Source: Bradyrhizobium mercantei (GTDB lineage Bacteria > Pseudomonadota > Alphaproteobacteria > Rhizobiales > Xanthobacteraceae). Taken from it: DNA of 64,000 nucleotides. The position numbers and the translations under genes are program-made. How positions within the stretch are numbered: the first letter of the stretch is position 1; every line of letters begins with the position of its first letter. The stretch is from the NCBI RefSeq assembly GCF_001982635.1, contig NZ_MKFI01000011.1, forward strand, positions 156,373 through 220,372. The letters are read 5' to 3'. Of this stretch, positions 9,959 to 18,614 are shown in pieces. The notes beneath the pieces were generated by a model. It saw only the letters and a list, made by a program, of their open reading frames with translations. It had not been told where the DNA came from and made no database searches.

Positions 9959-11050
9959 TCATCCCGCGCTGAGCCGCTCCAGGCCTGTCCAATCGAAGGC
10001 GATGCCGTGTCCCGGCCGGTCCGGAGCGATCGCCATTCCCTGCTCGAGAACCAGCGGATTGGCGATGTAGCGGTCGAGGCCGAAGCCGTGCGCCTCGAGA
10101 TATGACCGGTTCGGGCATGCCGCCAACAGATGCACGGTGATGTCATGCGCGCCATGGCTGGTCACCGGGATGTTGAAGGCCTCGGCGAGCCGGGCGATCT
10201 TCATGAAGCTGGTCACGCCGCCGCAATTGGTGACGTCGGGCTCGGCATAGGACAGCGCGCCGCCGGCGATATAGGGCTTGAACTCCCACAGGCTGCGTAG
10301 GTTCTCGCCGGCCGCGATCGGCACGCCGCCGGCCTGCAGGATCCTTGCGTGTCCCGCGACGTCGTCGGGAATGGTGGGCTCCTCGAGCCAGGTCAGGTCG
10401 AACGGCTGCAAGGCACGCGCGGCGCGGATCGCTTCCTCCACGGTCCATTTCATGTTGGCGTCCGCCATCAGCGGAAACTCGTCGCCGAGATGGCTGCGCA
10501 TCGTCTTCACGCGCGTCACGTCGGAGGCGAGGCTCGGCCGGCCGACCTTCATCTTGATCGCGCGAAAACCCCTGGCGAGATTGTCGTCGGTCTGCTTCAG
10601 CAAGCCATCCAGCGGCAGATCGAGATCGATGCCGCCGGCATAGCAGGGCACGCGGCAATCGAAACCGCCGAGCAGTCGCCACAGCGGCAGCGACGCCCGT
10701 CGCGCCTTGAGATCCCACAACGCGATGTCGAGCGCGGACAGCGCAAGCACCGTCGGCCCGCCGCGGCCGCCATAATGCAGCGTCCACCACACTTTGTGCC
10801 AAAGCTGCTCGGTGTCGTCGGCCTCCATCCCGCGCGCGATCTCGCTGATTTCGCGGCGCAGGATATCGGCGATGGCGCCGCCGTTGCGGCCGACCGTGTA
10901 GGTGTAGCCGGTGCCTTCCGCGCCGTCGGCATCGCGCGCGCGGATCGTGACGAGCTCGAACGCCGTGATCTCGCCATGCGTGCTGTCACTCAGCACGACC
11001 GGAAGCGGGATCTTGTAGAACCCGATGCTGAAGTCCTTGAGGTTGGCCAC
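9959..11050 (-). CDS. Mandelate racemase/muconate lactonizing enzyme family protein
   Basis: Enolase-superfamily enzyme, 363 residues from a GTG start at 11050. That start is favoured by AGGAG seven bases before it. Metal ligands are Asp197 (MADANMKW), Glu223 (LEEP) and Glu249 (AGEN). The KMK motif (Lys166, Lys168) and an Asp272/His299 pair (SHGAHD) sit almost at mandelate racemase positions, placing it in the MR subgroup, which abstracts the alpha proton of a carboxylate. Likely products are racemised or dehydrated sugar acids or hydroxy acids; the substrate is not evident. It is a single-gene unit convergent with the 9514 gene. Confidence 0.85.
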   Translation of the reverse strand: MANLKDFSIGFYKIPLPVVLSDSTHGEITAFELVTIRARDADGAEGTGYTYTVGRNGGAIADILRREISEIARGMEADDTEQLWHKVWWTLHYGGRGGPTVLALSALDIALWDLKARRASLPLWRLLGGFDCRVPCYAGGIDLDLPLDGLLKQTDDNLARGFRAIKMKVGRPSLASDVTRVKTMRSHLGDEFPLMADANMKWTVEEAIRAARALQPFDLTWLEEPTIPDDVAGHARILQAGGVPIAAGENLRSLWEFKPYIAGGALSYAEPDVTNCGGVTSFMKIARLAEAFNIPVTSHGAHDITVHLLAACPNRSYLEAHGFGLDRYIANPLVLEQGMAIAPDRPGHGIAFDWTGLERLSAG

Positions 11051-11207
11051 GCCGGAACTCCTAGTCGTCGCGATGTGATGTGCAACGCGACTTAGAATTC
11101 CAAAAGCTACTGGAAGCCGCAACCGTTTCCAGCGGAATGGCTGCGTTGAGAGATCATCCTGCCTGCGCGAGGCGCATACGCATCTCGAGCACGCTTCACG
11201 CCGTGGC

Positions 11208-11420
11208 CTAATCGGACTTCTTCGGCTTGTCCCGTTCCGCGCTCTTCAATTCGCGGTCGATCAGCGTGCAGACGCGGCGTTGCGCCAGCAGCCCGAGTCG
11301 CACGCGCGTGCTGCCGCGCTTGATCTTGCCGTTGATCTCGAATGACCAGCTCCAGAGGTCGGGTTCGATATTGGTGAGCGTGTATTGAATGTCCCGGTGT
11401 CGATCGATCAGCTTCTTCAT
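11208..11420 (-). CDS. Small hypothetical protein, 70 aa
   Basis: Short charged protein beginning MKKLIDRHRDIQYT. AAGAAGAAA lies before the start and coding bias matches the neighbours. It has a WSWSFEINGKIKRG segment suggestive of a small beta-rich fold and a Lys-rich end (KPKKSD). No signal peptide, membrane helix or metal site is visible. I do not recognise a family. It stands alone between the enolase-type gene and a repeat region. Confidence 0.6.
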   Translation of the reverse strand: MKKLIDRHRDIQYTLTNIEPDLWSWSFEINGKIKRGSTRVRLGLLAQRRVCTLIDRELKSAERDKPKKSD

Positions 11421-11607
11421 GCCGTTTCTTCTTGTTGGCTGAAGCCTGCATAGCCAGATCGAAGCGGCGTCTGTATCCGGATGACTACCTACATATTTGG
11501 TCTAAGCGTCCGCGCGGCGGAATTTGCGCAATCAGAGCGGCGCAACGAAGAGCAAGGATCGGACGGTTGATGTCGCGATGATGCGAAGTTGTGCCCCATT
11601 CTCATCT

Positions 11608-11709
11608 GTCATCGCCCGGCTTGACCGGGCGATCTAGTACGCCGCGGCCATCGGTTCAACAACGACTGCCTCTGGAATACTGGATCACCCGGTCAAGCCG
11701 GGTGATGAC
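11608..11709. repeat. Palindromic repeat (GTCATCGCCCGG...CCGGGTGATGAC)
   Basis: The ends are inverted copies: GTCATCGCCCGGCTTGACC at the left and the complement of GTCATCACCCGGCTTGACC at the right. Each end also holds its own small stem (GCCCGG/CCGGGC; ACCCGG/CCGGGT). The middle is about 55 bp of unrelated sequence. The arrangement is that of paired REP units. Confidence 0.75.
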
Positions 11710-11748
11710 ACCGCGTGTTTGACGTCTTGATCGAGAACCATCCTCGGT

Positions 11749-11774
11749 GTCGTCCCTGCGAAAGCAGGGACGAC
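11749..11774. repeat. REP-like hairpin (GTCGTCCCTGC / GCAGGGACGAC)
   Basis: A perfect stem with 11-bp arms and a GAAA loop. The same unit occurs twice, inverted, at 58314-58435. It lies just after the stop of the LuxR-type gene and could end its transcript. Confidence 0.8.
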
Positions 11775-11800
11775 GTGTGGAGAGACCTCCGCGCACGCCC

Positions 11801-12175
11801 TCACAAATTGATCACCCCGCGCCGTGCCGCATGCGCGACGGCGTCGGTGCGGCCGGTGGCGTCGAGCTTGTCGAGCAGGGAGCCGACGTGAAATTTTGCG
11901 GTGTGGACCGAAATCCCGAGCCGCTGCGCGATCATCTTGTTGGATGCGCCCTCGGCCAGCAGCGCCAGCACGTCGAGCTCGCGCGGCGTCAGTTCGAAGT
12001 CGCCTGCGCCCGCGGCCTCGCGGTTGCGCGCGACGATTGCGGCCGCAGCCTGTTCGCCCGGCGCGGCAAGCCGCAGGCCGGCGACGCTGCCGAGCAGGGT
12101 CGCCAGCCGGTCGGCGAGGGCGGGATCGTCGATCTCGAGCGCAATGACGATGTCAGGGGCCGGCTCACTGCTCAC
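11801..12175 (-). CDS. LuxR-type HTH transcriptional regulator, 124 aa
   Basis: Small DNA-binding protein. The C-terminal half (about residues 58-124) is a GerE/LuxR HTH: LTPRELDVLALLAEGASNK, then IAQRLGISVHTAKFHVGSLL. The N-terminal half (about 1-55) is short and resembles the end of a receiver-like fold, but no phosphorylatable Asp context is convincing. The gene overlaps the upstream HtrA-like gene by 4 bp (ATGA), so the two are co-translated. The partner is a degenerate protease with a PDZ domain, so this may be a sensor-regulator pair with no kinase; that is inference. Confidence 0.85.
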   Translation of the reverse strand: MSSEPAPDIVIALEIDDPALADRLATLLGSVAGLRLAAPGEQAAAAIVARNREAAGAGDFELTPRELDVLALLAEGASNKMIAQRLGISVHTAKFHVGSLLDKLDATGRTDAVAHAARRGVINL

Positions 12176-13050
12176 GTCTCGGGCCTCTCGCCGACCGTGA
12201 CCTTGAAGGTCAACGGCTCGCCGCCGCGATGCACGGTGAGTTCAACGACGCTGCCGACGCTTTGCGGCCCGAGGCCGCGCGACAGCGCCCGCACGCCCGA
12301 CAGCTTCTCGCCGTTCACGGCAACGATGACGTCGCCCTGGCGGATACCGGCGGCAGCCGAGGGACCGGCCTTGTCGACATTCATCACCATCGCACCGAGG
12401 CCGTCGTCGAGACGCACCGGCTGCAACCCGACGCCGAGATATCCGCGCGCGACGCGGCCGCTCTTCTCGAGCTGGGCTGCGACCCGCTCGATCGTCGCCG
12501 CCGGGATCGTCAGCACGCGGCGCGGGCCGAGCACCGCCATGCCGAACGGCTCGCCCGCGGCATTCAGCGCCAGTCCACCCTGCTGGCTGTGCCGCAGCCG
12601 GACGTCGAGCTCGATCCGCGCGTCGATCTCGCCGCCGCGCAGGCTGCGCCAGGCCGGGCCCGACCGCGCGACCATGCCGAGCCGCGCGATCGGCGCGCCG
12701 CGATCGGCCGCGACGATCACCGCGAGGGATCCGAGCGCGGGAATTTCGGTCGACAGCTTGACCGGCGCGACGTCGCCATCGACACGCAGCAATGCGATGT
12801 CGGTGGTGTGGTCGCGTCCGGCGACGGTCGCTGACCGGCGGCTGCCGTCGGCGAACTGGATTTCGATCTCGCCCTCGTCGGCCAGCGCTTCGTCGGCGGT
12901 GACGATCAGGCCCGCCTTCCAGACGAAGCCGGAGGCGCGCGCGCGATGCGAATGCACGGAGACGATGGCAGGCGCTGTGCGCGCGATGGTCTCCGCAAGG
13001 GCTGATGACAGCGAGGCGAGGATGTTCGGTTCGGTCATGGGAAACTCCAT
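12172..13050 (-). CDS. HtrA/Deg-like trypsin-PDZ protein lacking catalytic His and Ser
   Basis: 292 residues with an S1C-type fold (about 18-190) and a C-terminal PDZ domain (about 200-285, GYLGVGLQPV and AGIRQGDVIVAVNGEKL). The Asp of the triad is kept (TTDIALL, Asp84). The His site reads TADEAL (Glu54) in place of TNNHV, and the Ser site reads SQQGG (Gln157) in place of GNSGG. It is therefore predicted to be inactive as a protease. No signal peptide is seen, so it is probably cytoplasmic. It is translationally coupled to a LuxR-type regulator. A GAGGGAAG site supports the 13050 start; a second Met at 13038 is possible. Catalytic HtrA is encoded separately at 29490. Confidence 0.8.
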   Translation of the reverse strand: MEFPMTEPNILASLSSALAETIARTAPAIVSVHSHRARASGFVWKAGLIVTADEALADEGEIEIQFADGSRRSATVAGRDHTTDIALLRVDGDVAPVKLSTEIPALGSLAVIVAADRGAPIARLGMVARSGPAWRSLRGGEIDARIELDVRLRHSQQGGLALNAAGEPFGMAVLGPRRVLTIPAATIERVAAQLEKSGRVARGYLGVGLQPVRLDDGLGAMVMNVDKAGPSAAAGIRQGDVIVAVNGEKLSGVRALSRGLGPQSVGSVVELTVHRGGEPLTFKVTVGERPET

Positions 13051-13135
13051 TGGCTTCCCTCAATCTGGGATGAGGCGGCCGGCGGCGATACTGGCCGGAT
13101 GGGCAGGGCCCGGACGAGCCGATCGGAACCGCAGC

Positions 13136-14344
13136 TCAGCTCAGCCGGTGCAGGGTCGCCTTCGGGCTTTCGCCGAACTTGGCGCGGTAGGCGCTCGCCA
13201 TCCGGCTCAGATGGGTAAAGCCGAGGTCGAATGCAATATCGACGATGCGTTCGCCCGGCCGTGCCGTCTTGAGGCGGGCGTTGAGATGGGCAAGGCGGAT
13301 GTCGAGCAGCATCTCGGACACGGTGGTGCCGAAGTGGCGGCGGAAGCCGAGTTGCAGCGCGCGGACGCCGGTGCCCGCGATCTCGGCAAGCTCGGCGAGA
13401 TCCAGCGGCTCGGTCGCGCGGGACTCCAGATAGGCGCGCACGCGCTTCAAGGCCGCCGGCTGAGCCTCATTGCGGCCGTTGAAGACATCAATCGCCGAGC
13501 TCAGGCTGTGCCGCTGGCCGTTGAGCAGCGCGTTGAGAAACTGTTCGCGCCAATCGGCCGCCGCCACCGCGGACAATGTCTTGCGCGGGCCGAGCTGCTC
13601 GGCTGTCGTCACCAGCTGCTCGATCCTGGCCGAGAGCGTTTGCCCGAGCAGCCCGCTCAGCGCGACGGCCGGATCAAACTCGACCGGCCGGACCGCGACG
13701 CCGCCAAGCGCCGCCGCGCGATGCTCCACCAGTCTGCGGTCGAGCAGAACGATGAGCTGGGCGCAATCGCCGCGCCAGGTCATTTCGGTCGGAATGGTCG
13801 GCGACAACAGCGAGGCACAATGTTGCGGCCCGGTGGTGAGCTCGCGCGCGGCGGTGCGGACCGAGGCCGAGCCCGACATCGGCATCTGCAGCAGGAAGAA
13901 GCGGTCGAGGCACCCGGGATTGATCGCGACCGATCCGCCATAGGCGACATAGTTGACCGAGAAGCCGTCGAAGTCTGCGCAATTGTGGTGCGCGGAGAAA
14001 TCGCGCTCGGAATGATCGACCGGCACCAGATCGTGCGGGCAGAAGATGCGGCCGATCGCTTCGGCCGCGTCATCGACACGCGCCGTCGCGACGCGCGCGA
14101 AATCCTTGAGCCTTGTCCTCGCAGGATTTGCCCTCGCAGGATCTGCCCTTGCCGAAACCTCGTTGCCAACAGCAGTCACGCCGGTCGTCCGGAGTTGTTT
14201 GAGGTCTAAAATATCGGGCAGCGTAATCCATTCGCCGGCAAAGGGGAACGCTGTTTCGTCGCGCAATCTGCCCGATCGGCATGCAGGTGGATGCGACCGC
14301 ATCGGGCACCAGTCACCCGGATCAACGCTCCCGCATTGCAGCAT
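13136..14344 (-). CDS. AraC-family transcriptional regulator
   Basis: The C-terminal AraC HTH pair is clear (about the last 105 residues: LDLAELAEIAGTGVRALQLG and IVDIAFDLGFTHLSR). An AraC_binding_2-type sensor region precedes it, with IGRIFCPHDLVPVD and NYVAYGG. The longest reading is 402 residues, but the first 55 or so look non-homologous. A GTG at 14179 (VTAVGNEVS) would give a more typical length near 347, though no strong ribosome-binding site decides it. A 15-bp tandem repeat lies in the early coding region. It is divergent from the cupin-monooxygenase genes and may regulate them. Confidence 0.82.
   Translation of the reverse strand: MLQCGSVDPGDWCPMRSHPPACRSGRLRDETAFPFAGEWITLPDILDLKQLRTTGVTAVGNEVSARADPARANPARTRLKDFARVATARVDDAAEAIGRIFCPHDLVPVDHSERDFSAHHNCADFDGFSVNYVAYGGSVAINPGCLDRFFLLQMPMSGSASVRTAARELTTGPQHCASLLSPTIPTEMTWRGDCAQLIVLLDRRLVEHRAAALGGVAVRPVEFDPAVALSGLLGQTLSARIEQLVTTAEQLGPRKTLSAVAAADWREQFLNALLNGQRHSLSSAIDVFNGRNEAQPAALKRVRAYLESRATEPLDLAELAEIAGTGVRALQLGFRRHFGTTVSEMLLDIRLAHLNARLKTARPGERIVDIAFDLGFTHLSRMASAYRAKFGESPKATLHRLS
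14117..14146. repeat. 15-bp tandem duplication in araC-type gene
   Basis: CCTCGCAGGATTTGC is followed at once by CCTCGCAGGATCTGC, with a partial third copy after it. In the regulator frame it encodes the near-repeat ADPARANPAR. Being in frame, expansion would lengthen a linker without breaking the gene. Confidence 0.75.
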
Positions 14345-14442
14345 GATCGCGCCGGGTGCGGATTCGTTTATCGGCTAGACAGCCCCAGCGGCCGGCGACA
14401 GGCTCCGTGTCCGCAATGCGCATCAAAACTGGAGAGGCTGAC

Positions 14443-14892
14443 ATGGGCACGCTCGAGAAAGGCATTACCCGCACCGGCACCGGCTACGGCGGCAAGACCT
14501 GGAATATCCTGGGCCAGGTCTACTATCCCAAAGCGGTCACCGACTCGACCTTCGCGTTCGAGACCAACAGCGATCCCGGCCAGTTCGTGCCGGTGCACAT
14601 CCACCCGACCCAGGACGAGTTCATCCTGGTGCAGGAGGGCGTGCTCGACCTCAAGCTCGACGGCGTCTGGGTACAGGCCAAGGCCGGCGACCTCGTGCGC
14701 ATGCCGCGCGGCATTCCGCACGGCTATTTCAACAAGTCGGACAAGCCGGCGCGGGCGCTGTTCTGGGTGTCGCCGATGCAGAAGCTCGAGGCGCTGTTCG
14801 ACAAGCTGCACAATCTGCAGGATCCCGTCGAAGTGGTGCGCATTTCCGCCGAGCACGAGGTGGACTTTCTGCCGCCGGAAGCCAACGACTAG
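14443..14892 (+). CDS. Cupin-domain protein
   Basis: Single-domain cupin of 149 residues. The start at 14443 follows GGAGAGG. The metal site is visible: His52 and His54 (VHIHP), Glu59 (DEFILV), and a later His in RGIPHGYF, with the typical G-x5-P-x-G spacing between. Such small cupins include quercetinase-like dioxygenases, isomerases and non-enzymatic sensors, so the reaction is not determined. It lies 113 bp before a flavin monooxygenase gene on the same strand and is divergent from the AraC regulator, suggesting a shared catabolic role. Confidence 0.8.
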   Translation: MGTLEKGITRTGTGYGGKTWNILGQVYYPKAVTDSTFAFETNSDPGQFVPVHIHPTQDEFILVQEGVLDLKLDGVWVQAKAGDLVRMPRGIPHGYFNKSDKPARALFWVSPMQKLEALFDKLHNLQDPVEVVRISAEHEVDFLPPEAND

Positions 14893-15005
14893 GCCTGTAG
14901 TAGAGAATACGTACGCGAGGCGGCCATCGCCGGAGGGGCCTCCGGCGATGAGGGGGACGCGTGCGCCAGCGAATTGGACCTGTTCATTCATCGCGGAGCG
15001 GTTTC

Positions 15006-16499
15006 ATGGTCAAGCAGAAGCATGTGTGCGTCATCGGCGCCGGGATTTCCGGCCTCGCCGCCGGCAAGGCCTTTGCCGGCCGTGGTCACCGGGTGACCAT
15101 CATCGAGCGCAGCGGCGATCTCGGCGGGGTCTGGGAGCCGGCGCGCTCCTACCCTGATGTGCAGACCCAGAGCCCGAAGGAGCTCTATCGCTACACCGAC
15201 AAGGCGATGCCGGAGGCCTATCCGGAATGGCCGAAGGGGCCGCAGGTCCATGCTTATCTGCGCGATTATGCGCGCAGCCATGGGCTCGAGGGCGCGATGC
15301 GGTTCAACACCAGGGTCGAGGGCATGACGCGTCGCGCCGACGGCAGACCGGGCTGGACGCTCGCGCTGCGCTCGATCGACGGCGCCACGGGACACGAGGA
15401 TTTCGATTTCGTTGCGGTCTGTACCGGACAATTCAACGAGCCGCAGACCTTGCCGCTTCCCGGCGAGGACGGCTTCAAGGCGCAGGGCGGCCAGATCCTG
15501 CATTCGTCGCAATACGGCGATCCAACGCTTGCGAAGGGACGCAAGGTGGTCGTGCTCGGCGGCTCCAAATCGGCGACCGACATCGCGGTGAACGCGGTCA
15601 ATTCCGGCGCCAGCGAAGTCACCATCGTGTTTCGCGAGCCGGTGTGGCGGATTCCCTACTTCGTCGGCGGGCTCGTCAACTTCAAGCGCATCCTCTACAT
15701 CCGCGCGCAGGAGCAGATGTTTGCGAGCTGGGGCATCGGGCCGATGGCGCGCCTCGCGCATGTCGTGGCCAAGCCGTTCGTCTGGGCGAACTGGCGCGGG
15801 CTCGAGAGCATGCTGAAGATGCAGCTCAAGCTGAAGCAATGTGGCATGGTGCCGAAGGAGCGGATCGAGGACGGCGTCAACTGCTCGGTGCCGATCGCGA
15901 CCCCCGGCTTCTATCCGATGGTTGCCGACGGCCGGATCAAGGCGGTGCAGGGCACCTTCGATCATTATGACGGCAAGACCATCGTGATGAGCGGCGGCCA
16001 GCGCGTCGCCGCCGACGTCGCCGTGCTCGCGATCGGCTACAAGCTCGGCGTGCCGTTCCTTCCTGCGGAGTATCAGAAGAAGCTGGTCGAGCCCGACGGG
16101 CAGTACCGGCTCTACCGGCTGATCGCCAATCCCGACCTGCCCGACATGGGCTTTGTCGGCTTCAATTCGAGCTTCTGCACCGTGCTGTGCGCCGATCTCG
16201 CGGCGAACTGGCTGGTGCGCTATGCCGACGGCCAGCTCGCGCGGCAGCCGAGCGCGGCCGAGATGAACGACAACATCGCGATGATGCTGAACTTCAGGCG
16301 CGTCGAGCGGCCGGCCGCGGGCGTCTATGGCGGGCTGTGCGTCGCGCCCTATCACTTCAAGCATTTCGACGAGCTGCTGGCTGATATCGGCACCAAGGCG
16401 TCGCGCCGCAACCCGCTCGTCGAAAAGTTCACGCCGCCGGACGCGGACGCCTATGCCCGCTTCCTCGCGACCGCGCCTGTGTACAGGGCGGTCGCCTAA
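15006..16499 (+). CDS. Flavin-containing monooxygenase
   Basis: Class B flavoprotein monooxygenase, 497 residues from the Met at 15006 (GGAGCGG upstream). The FAD-binding GAGISG motif is at residues 11-16 and the NADPH-binding GGSKSATD in the middle. Between them lies a GGQILHSSQY stretch that fits the FMO fingerprint GxxxHxxxY rather than the Baeyer-Villiger form ending in W. A GYKLG-type late motif follows. It would oxygenate a nucleophilic heteroatom or a ketone using NADPH and O2. The cupin upstream and the hydrolase downstream on the opposite strand hint at a catabolic module. The substrate is not known. Confidence 0.85.
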   Translation: MVKQKHVCVIGAGISGLAAGKAFAGRGHRVTIIERSGDLGGVWEPARSYPDVQTQSPKELYRYTDKAMPEAYPEWPKGPQVHAYLRDYARSHGLEGAMRFNTRVEGMTRRADGRPGWTLALRSIDGATGHEDFDFVAVCTGQFNEPQTLPLPGEDGFKAQGGQILHSSQYGDPTLAKGRKVVVLGGSKSATDIAVNAVNSGASEVTIVFREPVWRIPYFVGGLVNFKRILYIRAQEQMFASWGIGPMARLAHVVAKPFVWANWRGLESMLKMQLKLKQCGMVPKERIEDGVNCSVPIATPGFYPMVADGRIKAVQGTFDHYDGKTIVMSGGQRVAADVAVLAIGYKLGVPFLPAEYQKKLVEPDGQYRLYRLIANPDLPDMGFVGFNSSFCTVLCADLAANWLVRYADGQLARQPSAAEMNDNIAMMLNFRRVERPAAGVYGGLCVAPYHFKHFDELLADIGTKASRRNPLVEKFTPPDADAYARFLATAPVYRAVA

Positions 16500-16540
16500 A
16501 GCGCGATGAGTTTTGATTGAACCGGCTTGGCGGTCTCGGT

Positions 16541-16691
16541 TCACCTCTCCCCATCGGGGAGAGGTCGGATTGCGCCTGGCGATGCGAAGCATCGTCCAGT
16601 GCAATCCGGGTGAGGGCTCTTGCTCTCTCGATAGACCGTCACCCCTCACCCGATTTGCTGCGCAAATCGACCTCTCCCAAGGGAGAGGTGA
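16541..16691. repeat. Palindromic repeat of the CTCTCCCC/GGGAGAGG family
   Basis: The ends are inverted: TTCACCTCTCCC at the left and the complementary GGGAGAGGTGAA at the right. Inner parts GGATTGCGC/GATTTGCTGCGCAAATC and GGGTGAGGG/CCCTCACCC also pair in part. It fills the gap between two convergent genes and could act as a bidirectional terminator. Relatives lie at 5641, 33069 and 58190. Confidence 0.78.
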
Positions 16692-16732
16692 AGCTTCGAT
16701 GCCATTCCAGCTCAGCCTAACCTCATCATGAG

Positions 16733-17458
16733 CTAGTCGCGCCCGGCATCCATGAAGGCTTGCGCCAGCCGCTCCGGATTGGAGAAGCACAGCTCGTGGC
16801 TGCCCCGCACCTGGACCAGGCGGAACAGCCCGAGCTTCTCCGACAGCCGCGGATGCCAGGGCAGGCTGTGCGGCATCGCGGTGTCCTCGGTGCAGTTGAC
16901 GTAGGATTTTGCGATCGGCATCTCGGCCGGATTGGTGCGCAGCGCGATCTTGTCCTCGAACGTCTTCAGCGGGTGCGGATTAAGCACGTCATAGGCGCGC
17001 TGCGCCGTTTCGAGGTCGGCATCGTTGATGAATGCCTCGCGCCAGATCGGGAACGGCAGCACCACCGAGCCGTCGCCGCGCTCGGCATGGATGGCATCGA
17101 ACAGGCCGCGATAATGCGGCGGCACCATGTCGTTGAGGCATTCGCCATTGTTCGGCACGAACGCGTTCCAGTAGACCAGCCGGCGGATGCGATTCCCGGC
17201 CGCGTCGGCGACACCTGTGATGACCATGCCGCCATAGCTGTGGCCGACCAGCACGATGTCGTTCAGATTGTGCTCGGCGAGATAATCCACGATCGACTGG
17301 ATCGCCTCGGGGAGGCCGGAATCCTTCCGATCGCCGGGCCGGTTGCCCCTGATCGTCGGGGTGTGGACGACATGGCCGGCCTTGCGGATCGCAGCCGCAA
17401 CCGGCTCAAACTCGGCGCCGGTATGCCAGGCGCCATGGACGAGAACATAGGTCGACAT
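16733..17458 (-). CDS. Alpha/beta hydrolase (salicylate esterase-like)
   Basis: Cytoplasmic hydrolase of 241 residues, start at 17458 after GGGAGG. N-terminal VLVHGAWHTG forms the oxyanion region. The nucleophile elbow is GHSYGG with Ser74, and the catalytic His lies in RGSHELCF near the end. The HGAWH and GHSYGG pair is typical of the plant methylesterase/hydroxynitrile lyase-like and bacterial EstC group. It is divergent from an AraC regulator and the maleylacetate reductase gene, consistent with ester cleavage in a degradation route. Substrate inferred only. Confidence 0.85.
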   Translation of the reverse strand: MSTYVLVHGAWHTGAEFEPVAAAIRKAGHVVHTPTIRGNRPGDRKDSGLPEAIQSIVDYLAEHNLNDIVLVGHSYGGMVITGVADAAGNRIRRLVYWNAFVPNNGECLNDMVPPHYRGLFDAIHAERGDGSVVLPFPIWREAFINDADLETAQRAYDVLNPHPLKTFEDKIALRTNPAEMPIAKSYVNCTEDTAMPHSLPWHPRLSEKLGLFRLVQVRGSHELCFSNPERLAQAFMDAGRD

Positions 17459-17612
17459 GTTGAACCTCCCTTTCTGGTTTGGTTGGATCGATCGCCCGGG
17501 TTCGGACGGCCCGGGATACGCGCAAGCTGCAAGCGCTTCCTGATGGATATTGACCCGGACCCCGGGAACGCGCTTGGCTGTAACCGAACCGGACTGGGCT
17601 CGGAGTGAACTG

Positions 17613-18593
17613 ATGCAGCAAATCGCCGCCGCGGATCGCTCGCGCAGGCTGAGCTGGAATACCGCGGACACCAGGCCGGGCGAGCAGTTCGCCTATTATC
17701 GCGAGGCGATCTGCCAGGCCTTCATGAACCTGACGCCGGAGCCGCCGGCGACCCCGGGCTTCATCGCCCGGGTCGAGACCGTCGGCCTCGGCGACGGCGC
17801 GGTCAACCGGGTCAGCTTCCCCGAGCACATCGTGCGGCGCTCGGCCGCCGACATCGCCGCATCCAGCCGCCGCTGCTACTACCTCAATCTCAAACTCGCG
17901 GGACGCTGCCGCATCCAGCAGGCGGGGCGCGAGATCAGTCTTTCGCCGGGGCAGGTCGGAATCTTCGACAGCGGGCAGCGCTTCTCGCTGCTGCACGACC
18001 GTGGTCCTGCGCTGCAGGTCGCCTCGTTCTGGGTCCCGGCCGAGGCGCTCGATGAACGGCTGCCGTCGGCGCCGGATGTGGCGCCGGCGCGGGTGTCCGA
18101 TGATCCCTTCGTCGGTCATCTCATCGCCGAGACCGCGCAGGTTCTTAACACAGCGTCGCTCCGCGCGTCTGATGCGGACAACGCCCGGCTCTTCGGCGTG
18201 CTGCTCGACCTCGTCGCGCTCAGCCTGTCGCGGACCGGTCGCGAAGGCGTTGCCGAGAGCGCGGGCCTTGCGGATGCGACCTGGCTGGCGCTGCGCCGTG
18301 CCGTGGACCGCCGGCTGCGCGAGCCCGGGCTCAGCGTTGCCGCCATTGCGGCCGCGATCGGCATCAGCGAGCGCTATGTCCACAAACTGTTCGAGCGAGC
18401 CGGCACCACATTCGTAAGCCATCTGATGGACCGGCGCCTCGACGGTGCGGCGCGCGACCTCAGGGATGCAGCGATTGCCGGGCGCGCGATCGGCGACATC
18501 GCGTTCGACTGGGGCTTCTCCGATCTGTCGCATTTCACCCGGCGCTTCCGGCATCGCTTCGGCTGCACGCCGCGCGACTGGCGCCGCGGCTGA
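17613..18593 (+). CDS. AraC-family transcriptional regulator
   Basis: 326-residue regulator, start at 17613 with CGGAGTG before it. It has an N-terminal AraC_binding_2-like sensor region (SFPEHIVRRS, YYLNLKLAGRC) and a C-terminal HTH pair (LSVAAIAAAIGISERYVHKL and IGDIAFDWGFSDLSHFTRRF). It lies 154 bp from the divergent esterase gene and 21 bp before the maleylacetate reductase gene, so it probably controls one or both. The effector is unknown. Confidence 0.88.
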   Translation: MQQIAAADRSRRLSWNTADTRPGEQFAYYREAICQAFMNLTPEPPATPGFIARVETVGLGDGAVNRVSFPEHIVRRSAADIAASSRRCYYLNLKLAGRCRIQQAGREISLSPGQVGIFDSGQRFSLLHDRGPALQVASFWVPAEALDERLPSAPDVAPARVSDDPFVGHLIAETAQVLNTASLRASDADNARLFGVLLDLVALSLSRTGREGVAESAGLADATWLALRRAVDRRLREPGLSVAAIAAAIGISERYVHKLFERAGTTFVSHLMDRRLDGAARDLRDAAIAGRAIGDIAFDWGFSDLSHFTRRFRHRFGCTPRDWRRG

Positions 18594-18614
18594 TTAACAC
18601 TTTCGGACATTGCC

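Larger units (their letters stand above)
11421..11800. other. Intergenic region with two palindromic repeats
   Basis: 380 bp without a supported gene. It contains the repeats at 11608-11709 and 11749-11774, described separately. The rest shows no promoter that I would defend. A longer minus-strand reading frame overlapping 11107-11451 is a shadow of the small gene at 11208. Confidence 0.5.
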
